Below, piece after piece: positions 34,606 through 41,656 of a stretch of 64,000 bases of DNA. The first letter of the stretch is position 1; every line of letters begins with the position of its first letter. The translations under genes and the position numbers were made by a program. The stretch is from Streptomyces sp. NBRC 110028. Lineage in GTDB: Bacteria; Actinomycetota; Actinomycetes; Streptomycetales; Streptomycetaceae. The notes beneath the pieces were generated by a model. That model saw only the letters and a list, made by a program, of their open reading frames with translations. It searched no databases and was not told the DNA's origin. The stretch spans positions 62,001 to 126,000 of the forward strand of contig NZ_BBUZ01000026.1 of NCBI RefSeq assembly GCF_001417735.1, written 5' to 3'.

Positions 34606-36068
34606 CGGAGCACACCACCGAACACACCACGTCGCACCCCGCCCCGGACCCGGCTGAGCACCCCACCCCGGACACGGCCCACGACAACCGTCGGCAAGTC
34701 CTGTACTGGCGGCTGCTGGCCCGCCTCTTCGACCCCGAGGAGCAGGCCACCCTGGAATCGGCGAGCCTCGCCGTCGTGGAGGACATCGGGCTGCCGCCCG
34801 CCCTGCTGGACCCGCAGACCTCCGTCGACTCCCTCGTGCAGCGCCACCCCGAGCTGGCCGACGAGTTCGACGGTCTGATGACCCCCGAACCCGGCGAGGA
34901 CGGAGCGCGCGACCGGGCCGCCGAAGTACGGCGCGCGGCGCTCGCCTCGAAGGTTCTGCTCAACGTCTTCGCCTGCGGCTCCGGCACGGTCACCGCCGGA
35001 CAACTGGCGCGCTGGCAGTCCGACGCGGGCTGGCTGGAGCGCGCCCTCGGCTGCGAGCCCGGTGAGCTGCGCGGGGGCCGCTCCGGCGGGACTCCCGGCG
35101 GAAGGGCGGCGGGGTCGGGCGTCAGTCCGACCGGCACCGGCGGACCGGGCACCACGCCCGACCTCAGCCGGCTGATTCCGGAGATCGGCCCGGAGCTGGG
35201 CGCCCTGGAGGCCGGCCTCGTCAAGCGGATGCATCTGCGCGAGGTGCTGGCCGACCCCCGGCTTGCCGCGCAGCTGACACCGAGCATGTCGCTCATCGAG
35301 CAGCTGCTGCGGGACAAGGACAACCTCTCGGGCGTGGCCCTGGCCAACGCCAAGGCGCTGATCCGCCGGTTCGTCGACGAGGTCGCCGAAGTGCTGCGCA
35401 CCCAGGTGGAGAAGACCACGGTCGGCGCCCTGGACCGCTCCGTCCCGCCCAAGCGGGTGTTCCGCAACCTCGACCTCGACCGCACGATCTGGAAGAACCT
35501 CACCAACTGGAGCCCGGAGGAGGAGCGGCTGTACGTCGACCGCCTCTACTACCGGCACACCGCCCGCAAGACGACACCGCAGCGGCTGATCGTCGTCGTG
35601 GACCAGTCGGGCTCGATGGTCGACTCGATGGTGAACTGCACCATCCTGGCGTCCATCTTCGCCGGGCTCCCCAAGGTGGACGTCCATCTGATCGCGTACG
35701 ACACACAGGCGCTCGACCTGACGCCGTGGGTGCGCGACCCCTTCGAATCCCTGCTGCGCACCAACCTCGGGGGCGGCACCGACGGCACGGTCGCCATGGC
35801 CCTGGCCCAGCCGAAGATCGCCGAGCCCCGCAACACCGTCGTGGTGTGGATCTCCGACTTCTACGAATGGCAGAGCGAGCCGCTGTTCGCGAGCATGGCC
35901 GCCATCCACCGCTCGGGAGCCAAGTTCATCCCGGTCGGCTCGGTGACCAGCTCCGGACGCGGCAGTGTCAACCCGTGGTTCCGCGAGCGTTTCAAGGATC
36001 TCGGTGCGCCGGTGCTCTCCGGCCACATCCGCAAGCTCGTCCACGAGCTCAAGACGTTTCTCGCCTGA
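34602..36068 (+). CDS. VWA-domain protein (CoxE/ViaA-like partner of MoxR ATPase)
   Basis: A 488-residue protein. The N-terminal two thirds are helical with a Gly/Ser/Thr-rich linker around residues 155-185. The C-terminal von Willebrand A domain has an intact MIDAS metal site: 'VDQSGSM' (D334-x-S-x-S), 'GGGTDGTVA' (Thr) and 'WISDFYEW' (Asp). Such VWA proteins pair with MoxR-type AAA+ ATPases (ViaA/RavA, CbbO/CbbQ, NorD/NorQ) and act in remodelling or metal-centre assembly. ATG 34602 overlaps the previous stop. The AAA+ partner follows 35 nt downstream. Confidence 0.88.
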   Translation: MTEHTTEHTTSHPAPDPAEHPTPDTAHDNRRQVLYWRLLARLFDPEEQATLESASLAVVEDIGLPPALLDPQTSVDSLVQRHPELADEFDGLMTPEPGEDGARDRAAEVRRAALASKVLLNVFACGSGTVTAGQLARWQSDAGWLERALGCEPGELRGGRSGGTPGGRAAGSGVSPTGTGGPGTTPDLSRLIPEIGPELGALEAGLVKRMHLREVLADPRLAAQLTPSMSLIEQLLRDKDNLSGVALANAKALIRRFVDEVAEVLRTQVEKTTVGALDRSVPPKRVFRNLDLDRTIWKNLTNWSPEEERLYVDRLYYRHTARKTTPQRLIVVVDQSGSMVDSMVNCTILASIFAGLPKVDVHLIAYDTQALDLTPWVRDPFESLLRTNLGGGTDGTVAMALAQPKIAEPRNTVVVWISDFYEWQSEPLFASMAAIHRSGAKFIPVGSVTSSGRGSVNPWFRERFKDLGAPVLSGHIRKLVHELKTFLA

Positions 36069-36103
36069 TCCCCGCTACTTTCCTGCTCAGAACGGCCCTT
36101 TTG

Positions 36104-37216
36104 ATGTCCGACCTGTTGCGCGCCCCCGCCGAGATCAAGTACGCCGAGGAGCTGGACTGGCTGGAGTCCGTCGACGACAGCCCCAAGCCGTTCTCCTGGC
36201 GCCTGTCCCCGAAGATGATCCGCCTGTTCATCCTGGGCTCCGAGCGCTCCGACGGCCTGGACCGGGACATCGCCCAGAAGTGGTTCGGCGACCGCAGCTT
36301 CGTCGAGCGCTCCATCGTCACACTGGCCTCCGACCGCGGCCTGCTGCTCATCGGAGACCCCGGCACCGGAAAGAGCTGGCTGGCCGAGCTGCTGTCCGCC
36401 GCGATCTCCCGCAACTCCACCCTGGTGGTGCAGGGCACGGCAGGCACCACCGAGGACCACATCAAGTACTCCTGGAACGTGTCCATGGTGATCGCCAAGG
36501 GCCAGTCGCGGGAGTCGATGATCCCCTCGCCGATCATGACCGCCATGGAGACCGGCGCGATCGGCCGCTTCGAGGAACTCACCCGTTCCACCAGCGACGT
36601 CCAGGACGCGCTGATCTCGATCCTCTCGGAGAAGTACATCTCCGTTCCCGAACTGGACAGCGACAGCATCGTCTTCGCCAAGCCCGGTTTCTCCATCATC
36701 GCCACCGCCAACAGCCGTGACCGGGGCGTCAACGACCTGTCCTCGGCCCTCAAGCGCCGCTTCAACTTCGTCCGCATCCCGGTGATGACGAACAAGAAGA
36801 GCGAGGCGGAGATCGTCCGCTTCCGCACCGAGGAACTGCTGCGCCGCCACCAGCTCGAGCTGGACGTGCCGCCGACGCTGCTCGACGTCCTGCTGCGGAG
36901 CTTCGCCGATCTGCGCGCCTCGGCGGCCGCGGCGGGCAGCGACGACGAGAAGCTGGAGTCCGCGCTGTCCACCGCCGAACAGATCGGTGTGCTCGAGGAC
37001 GCGATCCTGCACAGCAATTTCTTCGGCGAGCGCGCCCTGACCGCCCACACCCTCGCCACCTCGCTCGTCGGGTCGCTGGCCCGGCGCGAGCCCGAGGACC
37101 TGGCCATCCTCAACAAGTATCTGCACGGTGTCGTGGAGCCGCGCAGCAAGGAAGAGGGCGGATCCTGGCCGGAGTTCCTGGAGGGCGGCCGCGACGCGAT
37201 CGCCACCCTGTCATGA
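36104..37216 (+). CDS. MoxR-like AAA+ ATPase
   Basis: A 370-residue single-domain AAA+ ATPase. Walker A is 'GDPGTGKS' (about 84-91). The Walker B position reads 'AIGRFEELTR' (about 153-161): the usual Asp-Glu is replaced by Glu-Glu (E157, E158). Sensor 1 ('IATANSRDRG') and an arginine finger ('ALKRRFNFVRIP') are present. MoxR proteins remodel client complexes with a VWA cofactor, here encoded just upstream. ATG 36104 follows a 35-nt gap with no strong ribosome site; the stop overlaps the DUF5682 start. Confidence 0.9.
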   Translation: MSDLLRAPAEIKYAEELDWLESVDDSPKPFSWRLSPKMIRLFILGSERSDGLDRDIAQKWFGDRSFVERSIVTLASDRGLLLIGDPGTGKSWLAELLSAAISRNSTLVVQGTAGTTEDHIKYSWNVSMVIAKGQSRESMIPSPIMTAMETGAIGRFEELTRSTSDVQDALISILSEKYISVPELDSDSIVFAKPGFSIIATANSRDRGVNDLSSALKRRFNFVRIPVMTNKKSEAEIVRFRTEELLRRHQLELDVPPTLLDVLLRSFADLRASAAAAGSDDEKLESALSTAEQIGVLEDAILHSNFFGERALTAHTLATSLVGSLARREPEDLAILNKYLHGVVEPRSKEEGGSWPEFLEGGRDAIATLS

Positions 37217-40035
37217 GCCGCCCCGTCATGAGCGGCACGCACCGGGGGACCTTCGAAGCCCTGCGCGCGCAGATGCGGGAGGCCGCCGCGACGTTCGCCG
37301 ACGGGCCCGACGCCCTGGAGGACATCCTCCTCGGTCTCGTCGACGACGTCGACCGCGCGGCGGGCGAGCCACTGGAGATCTTCCCCGTCTGCCATCATTC
37401 GCCCGCCTCGGCGATCGCGATGGCCCGCCGTCTGCGCCAGAAGCAGCCGAAGGTCGTGTACCTGGAGCTGTGCGAGGACATGGCGCCGCTGCTGACCGAG
37501 CTGCGCAACTGCCGCCTCCCGGTGGCGGTCCAGGGGTTCGCGAGCGACGTCGACGGCTTCCCGGCCGAATGGTCCCCGCTGTCGGTGGTCGCACCGGTCA
37601 CCGAGGCCTCGGCCGAGTACCAGGCGATCGCCTACGCGCTGGACACCCCCGGCGTCGAGCTGGTCCTCGTCGACCGTTCCTCGGACCACGTCTTCCAGTG
37701 GGACAAGCGCGCCACGCCCCCCGAGGAGCCCGGCGCCGACGCGGGGGAGCCGGGTGCGCCCGCCGCCGGCGAAGAGGCCGCGCTGCACGGCGACGCGCTC
37801 GGCGTGGAGATCGGCGACCTGCGGCCGCGCTTCGCGCAGTTGGAGGAGCACCTGCTGCGCCACGGCAAGGTGCGGCACTGGTCGGAGTGGTGGCACCAGT
37901 ACGTCGAGCTGCCGCTCGGCGACGGCGACCACGACACCTACCGCCAGGTCATGTTCCTGATCGGCAGCCTCTTCCGGCGCCTCGCGCCCGGCGATCCGCA
38001 CCGGGTGCGCGTGGACGAGGACCGCGAGCGCCACATGTGGACCAGGATGCGTGAGCACCTGGCCGCGACCGGCACCGATCCCGCGGACTGCCTCTACGTC
38101 TGCGGCGCGTTCCACGCCGCCAGCCGTGTCGCGGAGTTCGGTGTCCACGGCGCCGACACCTACCGGATCAGTCCGCGCACCGCCACCACATGGCAGTACG
38201 GCCTGATCCCGTCCAGCCACGCGGCGATCGAGGCGCAGTTCGGCCTGGCCGCCGGTTCGGTGTCGATCGCCGCGACGGTCTGGGCGAAGAACGTCAAGCG
38301 CACCGGGGTGGAGCCGTACCGCCTGGCGGGACAGGCGGGGACGAAGAAGACCAAGCCCCGGAAGCACACGGCCGCGCCCGCGCCCACCACCCCGGCGCCG
38401 GCCTCCGACAAGCTGACCGGCTTCCTGCGGCAACCGCCCGTCCTGGACCGGCTGGACGAGACCGAACTGCTCGGCTGGTCGGTGGAGATCGTGCGCGCCG
38501 CCCGCCGTAACGGCTATCTCGCCTCCACCGCCGACGCCATCGCCGTGTTCGAGACGTCGATCCTCCTGGCCGGGATGCGCGACCGGGCCAAGCCCACGCC
38601 GTACGACTTCCAGGACGCGGCCGTCACCTGCATCGAGAAGGACACCGTGCCCGGCCGGCGCGATGTGCGCCGCCTCGTGGAGATCATGATGGGCGGTGAC
38701 CGGATCGGGAAGGTCGGCTACGACGCGCTGCCACCGCTGGCCCGCGACGTGCACGACCGGCTCGCGCCGCTGAACCTGAAGCTCCAGCAGCGCGGCGTGC
38801 AGCGGGCGCTGCTGGACATCGCCTCCCGGCCGGAGCTCCAGCAGTGCTCCGACGTGCTGTGGATCCTGCGCCATCTGATGCCGCACGGCACCGCCCGTCC
38901 GATCATGGGCGAGCGGACCCTGGGGGAGCGGCCCATCCAGGAGTCCTGGGACGTGGCGCTGGGCACCCATCAGCGCGCGCTCATCGAGCTGGGCTACGAG
39001 GGCGTCAGCATCGAGCAGGTCCTGGAGCAGCGCCTTCGCCGCGCGGCGTACGGCCCCCGGGCCACCGCGGCGACCGTCCTCGAAGCCGTCGAGGACGCGA
39101 CGCTGTACCTGCGCGGCCGCCGTCTCGCCGATGAGCTGGGCACCCGCGCCCTGGAGGTGCTGTCCGCCGAGCGCGGCGTCGACGGGGCACCGGAGGTGCT
39201 GCGCCGGGTGCGGCGGCTGCTGGCGTACTACCGCACCAGCGAGCCGGTGCTGCCGCCGTGGATCGAGTCCTTCGTCAAGGCCGGATACGCGCACTACTGC
39301 ACCCTGCTGCCGACGGCGTTCACCGACGACGAGGCCACCGTCCGCCAGGTGGCGGCGATGCTGGGCTTCCTGTTCAGCATGGAGGGCTTGGCGCTGTCCC
39401 TGGGCTGTGACCGCACCCAGCTGGAGCTGGCCGTCGCCCAGTCGCATCCGTCGGACCCGTCGAAGACGGCGCTGCTGTGGGCGGCACAGCAGCAGCTCGG
39501 ACACCTCTCCCGCGCGGGCCTCCGGGCGAGGTGCGACGAGCTGCTGGCCAACCCCCTGGTGGTGCCCGCCTATCCGCGCTACCTCAGCGGCTTCGTCCAC
39601 GCCCTGGAGCCCGTCCCCGGCCTCACCGGCTTCGTCGTGGAGGCGGTGTCGCACGCCTTCGGGCGGCTGCCGGACACGGTGCTCCTGCCCTGGCTGCCGA
39701 CCCTGATCACCACCCTGCGGTCGGGCGGCGCCGAACTGGCCCCCCTGCTGATCCGCGAGGCCGGACGGATCTTCCCCGGCCGTCTCACGGCGCTGGACAC
39801 CTGGGTGCCACCGTGGCAGGCGCAGCCGGAACCCCCTCACCCCGCACCACGCGCGGACGGCCACCGCCGCGCCGCGCTGCTCGCCGCCCACCCCGCGGCC
39901 TGCGACGCGGTGGCGGACCTGCTGGGCTGCGACGGGACATGGGCGACGACGGACTCCCACCCGGCAGGCGCGGCACTGGCCGGCCGCCATCCGGACACGG
40001 CCGTGGCCCTGGAGGCGCTGCTGAGCGGCACCTGA
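37213..40035 (+). CDS. DUF5682-family protein (TraB/ChaN-like N-terminal domain)
   Basis: A 940-residue soluble protein. The N-terminal part has 'IFPVCHHSPASAIAMARRLRQKQPKVVYLELCEDM' (about 60) and 'YVCGAFHAASRVAEFG' (about 297), the paired His/Glu motifs of the TraB/ChaN/EreA-like fold, a probable metal-dependent hydrolase fold. A Pro/Ala/Lys linker (about 375-398) leads to a large helical C-terminal region of about 500 residues. DUF5682 proteins are typically encoded with SWIM, VWA and MoxR genes, as here; function unknown. ATG 37213 overlaps the ATPase stop. Confidence 0.8.
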   Translation: MSRPVMSGTHRGTFEALRAQMREAAATFADGPDALEDILLGLVDDVDRAAGEPLEIFPVCHHSPASAIAMARRLRQKQPKVVYLELCEDMAPLLTELRNCRLPVAVQGFASDVDGFPAEWSPLSVVAPVTEASAEYQAIAYALDTPGVELVLVDRSSDHVFQWDKRATPPEEPGADAGEPGAPAAGEEAALHGDALGVEIGDLRPRFAQLEEHLLRHGKVRHWSEWWHQYVELPLGDGDHDTYRQVMFLIGSLFRRLAPGDPHRVRVDEDRERHMWTRMREHLAATGTDPADCLYVCGAFHAASRVAEFGVHGADTYRISPRTATTWQYGLIPSSHAAIEAQFGLAAGSVSIAATVWAKNVKRTGVEPYRLAGQAGTKKTKPRKHTAAPAPTTPAPASDKLTGFLRQPPVLDRLDETELLGWSVEIVRAARRNGYLASTADAIAVFETSILLAGMRDRAKPTPYDFQDAAVTCIEKDTVPGRRDVRRLVEIMMGGDRIGKVGYDALPPLARDVHDRLAPLNLKLQQRGVQRALLDIASRPELQQCSDVLWILRHLMPHGTARPIMGERTLGERPIQESWDVALGTHQRALIELGYEGVSIEQVLEQRLRRAAYGPRATAATVLEAVEDATLYLRGRRLADELGTRALEVLSAERGVDGAPEVLRRVRRLLAYYRTSEPVLPPWIESFVKAGYAHYCTLLPTAFTDDEATVRQVAAMLGFLFSMEGLALSLGCDRTQLELAVAQSHPSDPSKTALLWAAQQQLGHLSRAGLRARCDELLANPLVVPAYPRYLSGFVHALEPVPGLTGFVVEAVSHAFGRLPDTVLLPWLPTLITTLRSGGAELAPLLIREAGRIFPGRLTALDTWVPPWQAQPEPPHPAPRADGHRRAALLAAHPAACDAVADLLGCDGTWATTDSHPAGAALAGRHPDTAVALEALLSGT

Positions 40036-40057
40036 CCCCAGCGCACCCGCACGCCGC

Positions 40058-40091
40058 GGGAGGCCCGGATGTCACACTCCGGAGGCCTCCC
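40058..40091 (+). terminator. Stem-loop after the DUF5682 operon
   Basis: GGGAGGCC (40058-40065) pairs with GGCCTCCC (40084-40091), with additional CGGA/TCCG pairing inside, 23 nt past the DUF5682 stop. No T-tract follows. It overlaps the first TGTCACA motif of the next transcription unit, so terminator and promoter share sequence. Confidence 0.45.
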
Positions 40092-40099
40092 CTGTCACA
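40070..40099 (+). promoter_or_regulatory. ECF41-type promoter motifs (two TGTCACA boxes)
   Basis: TGTCACA, the known -35 element of ECF41 sigma factors, occurs at 40070-40076 and 40093-40099. From the first, a 16-nt spacer leads to TGTC, close to the consensus -10 CGTC. The second has no clear -10 at that distance. They lie 50-80 nt upstream of the AhpD-like gene, whose operon encodes an ECF41 factor, suggesting autoregulation. Confidence 0.6.
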
Positions 40100-40148
40100 C
40101 CTCCGGAAGACCCTTGGCACCCCGTATACGACAAGAGGAGCACCCGCC

Positions 40149-40706
40149 ATGGCCCGGATCTCGCTCACCCCGCCCCGCACTCTGCTCAACCGCCTTGGTG
40201 CCTGGTACTCGCGCCGCACCTACGGCAAGGTGCTCGACCCTGGCCTGGCCGTCGGCCACAACGCGCGGGTGCTGCTCACGTACGTACGGCAGGAGCGCGG
40301 TGCCGCCAAGTGGAACCGCCTCGACCAGAGCCTCAAGCACCTCGCCGTCATGGCCGCGGCGGCCAGGATCAGCTGCTCGTGGTGCATGGACTTCGGACAC
40401 TGGGAGGCCGACGCCCTCGGACTGCCCATGGACAAGGTTTCCAAGGTCCCTCGGTGGCGTGACCACCAGGAGGACTTCACCGAGCTTGAGCTGCTCGTCC
40501 TGGACTACGCCGAGGCCATGACCGAGACCGAGCCCCGTGTCACCGACGAGCTGGCCGCCGCCCTGGTCGAACGGCTCGGTGAGGCCGCCTTCGTCGAACT
40601 CACCGCCATGGTCGCGCTGGAGAACTACCGCTCGCGAATCAACAGCGCCTTCGGCCTGACCAGCCAGGGTTTCTCGGACGCCTGCGCGGTACCGTCTCGG
40701 ACGTGA
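40149..40706 (+). CDS. Carboxymuconolactone decarboxylase (AhpD-like) family protein
   Basis: A 185-residue protein of the CMD/AhpD fold. The redox-type motif 'RISCSWCMDFGHWEADALG' (CxxC, about residues 77-80) follows the helix 'LKHLAVMAAAA'; in AhpD such a cysteine pair reduces peroxides. CMD proteins are one of the standard companions of ECF41 sigma factors, and the next gene, overlapping by 4 nt, is one. AGAGGAG lies 8 nt before the ATG at 40149. It is the probable main target of that sigma factor. Confidence 0.87.
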   Translation: MARISLTPPRTLLNRLGAWYSRRTYGKVLDPGLAVGHNARVLLTYVRQERGAAKWNRLDQSLKHLAVMAAAARISCSWCMDFGHWEADALGLPMDKVSKVPRWRDHQEDFTELELLVLDYAEAMTETEPRVTDELAAALVERLGEAAFVELTAMVALENYRSRINSAFGLTSQGFSDACAVPSRT

Positions 40707-41566
40707 TCGACACAACCACCTTCGAACAGCACCGACGCATGTTGTTCGGCATCGCCTACCGCATGCTCGGCAGTGTCGCCGACGCCGAGGACCTGGTGCA
40801 GGACACCTGGCTGCGCTGCAGCCAGGTGTCCACCGCCGTGGACAACCCGGCCGGCTATCTGACCCGTACGGTCACCAACCTGGCGCTCAACCGGCTCACC
40901 TCGGCCGCTGCCACCCGCGAGCGGTACGTCGGGCCCTGGATGCCCGAGCCGCTGGTCACCGAGCCCGACGCGGCTGATGAGGTGGAAATGGCCGAGTCGG
41001 TCTCACTCGCCATGCTCGTGGTCCTCGACAGCCTCTCGCCGCTGGAGCGAGCGGTATTCGTCCTCAAGGAGGTCTTCGGTTTCTCGTTCAAGGAGATCGC
41101 CGGAATTCTGGAGCGCGGCGAGGCGTCCGTGCGGCAGGTCGGCCACCGGGCCAGGGCACACGTCCAGACCCGGCGGCCGCGCTACGACACACCGGCCGAG
41201 GTGCGGCGACAGGTCACCGACGAATTCCTGGCCGCCTGTATCGGCGGCGATCTCAACCGGATGATGGAGCTGCTCGCCCCCGATGTGACGGCGTGGAGCG
41301 ACGGTGGCGGCAAGGTGAAGGCCGCCCTCCGCCCGCAGCGCGGCGCGGACAAGGTCGCCCGTTTCCTCGCCGCCGTCGTCACCCAGCCGATGGACCATCC
41401 CCGCGTACACGCTGTCGACGTCAACGGGCGGCCGGGGCTGTTGCTCACCATCGCGGGCCTTCCGGACACCGTCGCCTGCGCTGAGGTGGCCGACGGCCGG
41501 ATCACGGAGATCCGTATCATCCGCAACCCGGACAAATTGCGACACCTTCAGCCGCGACCCCGCTGA
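40703..41566 (+). CDS. ECF41-family RNA polymerase sigma factor (SigJ-like)
   Basis: A 287-residue extracytoplasmic-function sigma factor. Region 2 ('HRRMLFGIAYRMLGSVADAEDLVQDTWLR') and region 4 ('LDSLSPLERAVFVLKEVFGFSFKEIAGIL') are followed by a SnoaL-like C-terminal extension. The ECF41 hallmarks are present: 'WMPEPLV' in the linker (about 79), 'DGGGK' (about 200) and 'NPDKL' (about 275). In this group the extension replaces an anti-sigma factor and modulates activity. The GTG start overlaps the AhpD-like stop. Confidence 0.93.
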   Translation: MIDTTTFEQHRRMLFGIAYRMLGSVADAEDLVQDTWLRCSQVSTAVDNPAGYLTRTVTNLALNRLTSAAATRERYVGPWMPEPLVTEPDAADEVEMAESVSLAMLVVLDSLSPLERAVFVLKEVFGFSFKEIAGILERGEASVRQVGHRARAHVQTRRPRYDTPAEVRRQVTDEFLAACIGGDLNRMMELLAPDVTAWSDGGGKVKAALRPQRGADKVARFLAAVVTQPMDHPRVHAVDVNGRPGLLLTIAGLPDTVACAEVADGRITEIRIIRNPDKLRHLQPRPR

Positions 41567-41656
41567 AGGGGTGCGGGCGGCCCAGCCGGACACAGGTCCG
41601 GCTGGGTCAGGGCGGGCCGGGTGGCGGGGGCGTGGGAGCGGCCGGAGTGGGTGGGC

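Noticed and set aside
36049..39990. 1313-codon open frame on the minus strand under the MoxR and DUF5682 genes
   Set aside because: Antisense shadow: biased Gly/Gln/Arg composition, no domain, while the plus strand encodes coupled genes with recognised motifs.
40148..40706. AhpD-like gene starting far upstream at 39477
   Set aside because: The upstream part lies in the DUF5682 gene in another frame; a strong AGAGGAG site and family length support ATG 40149.
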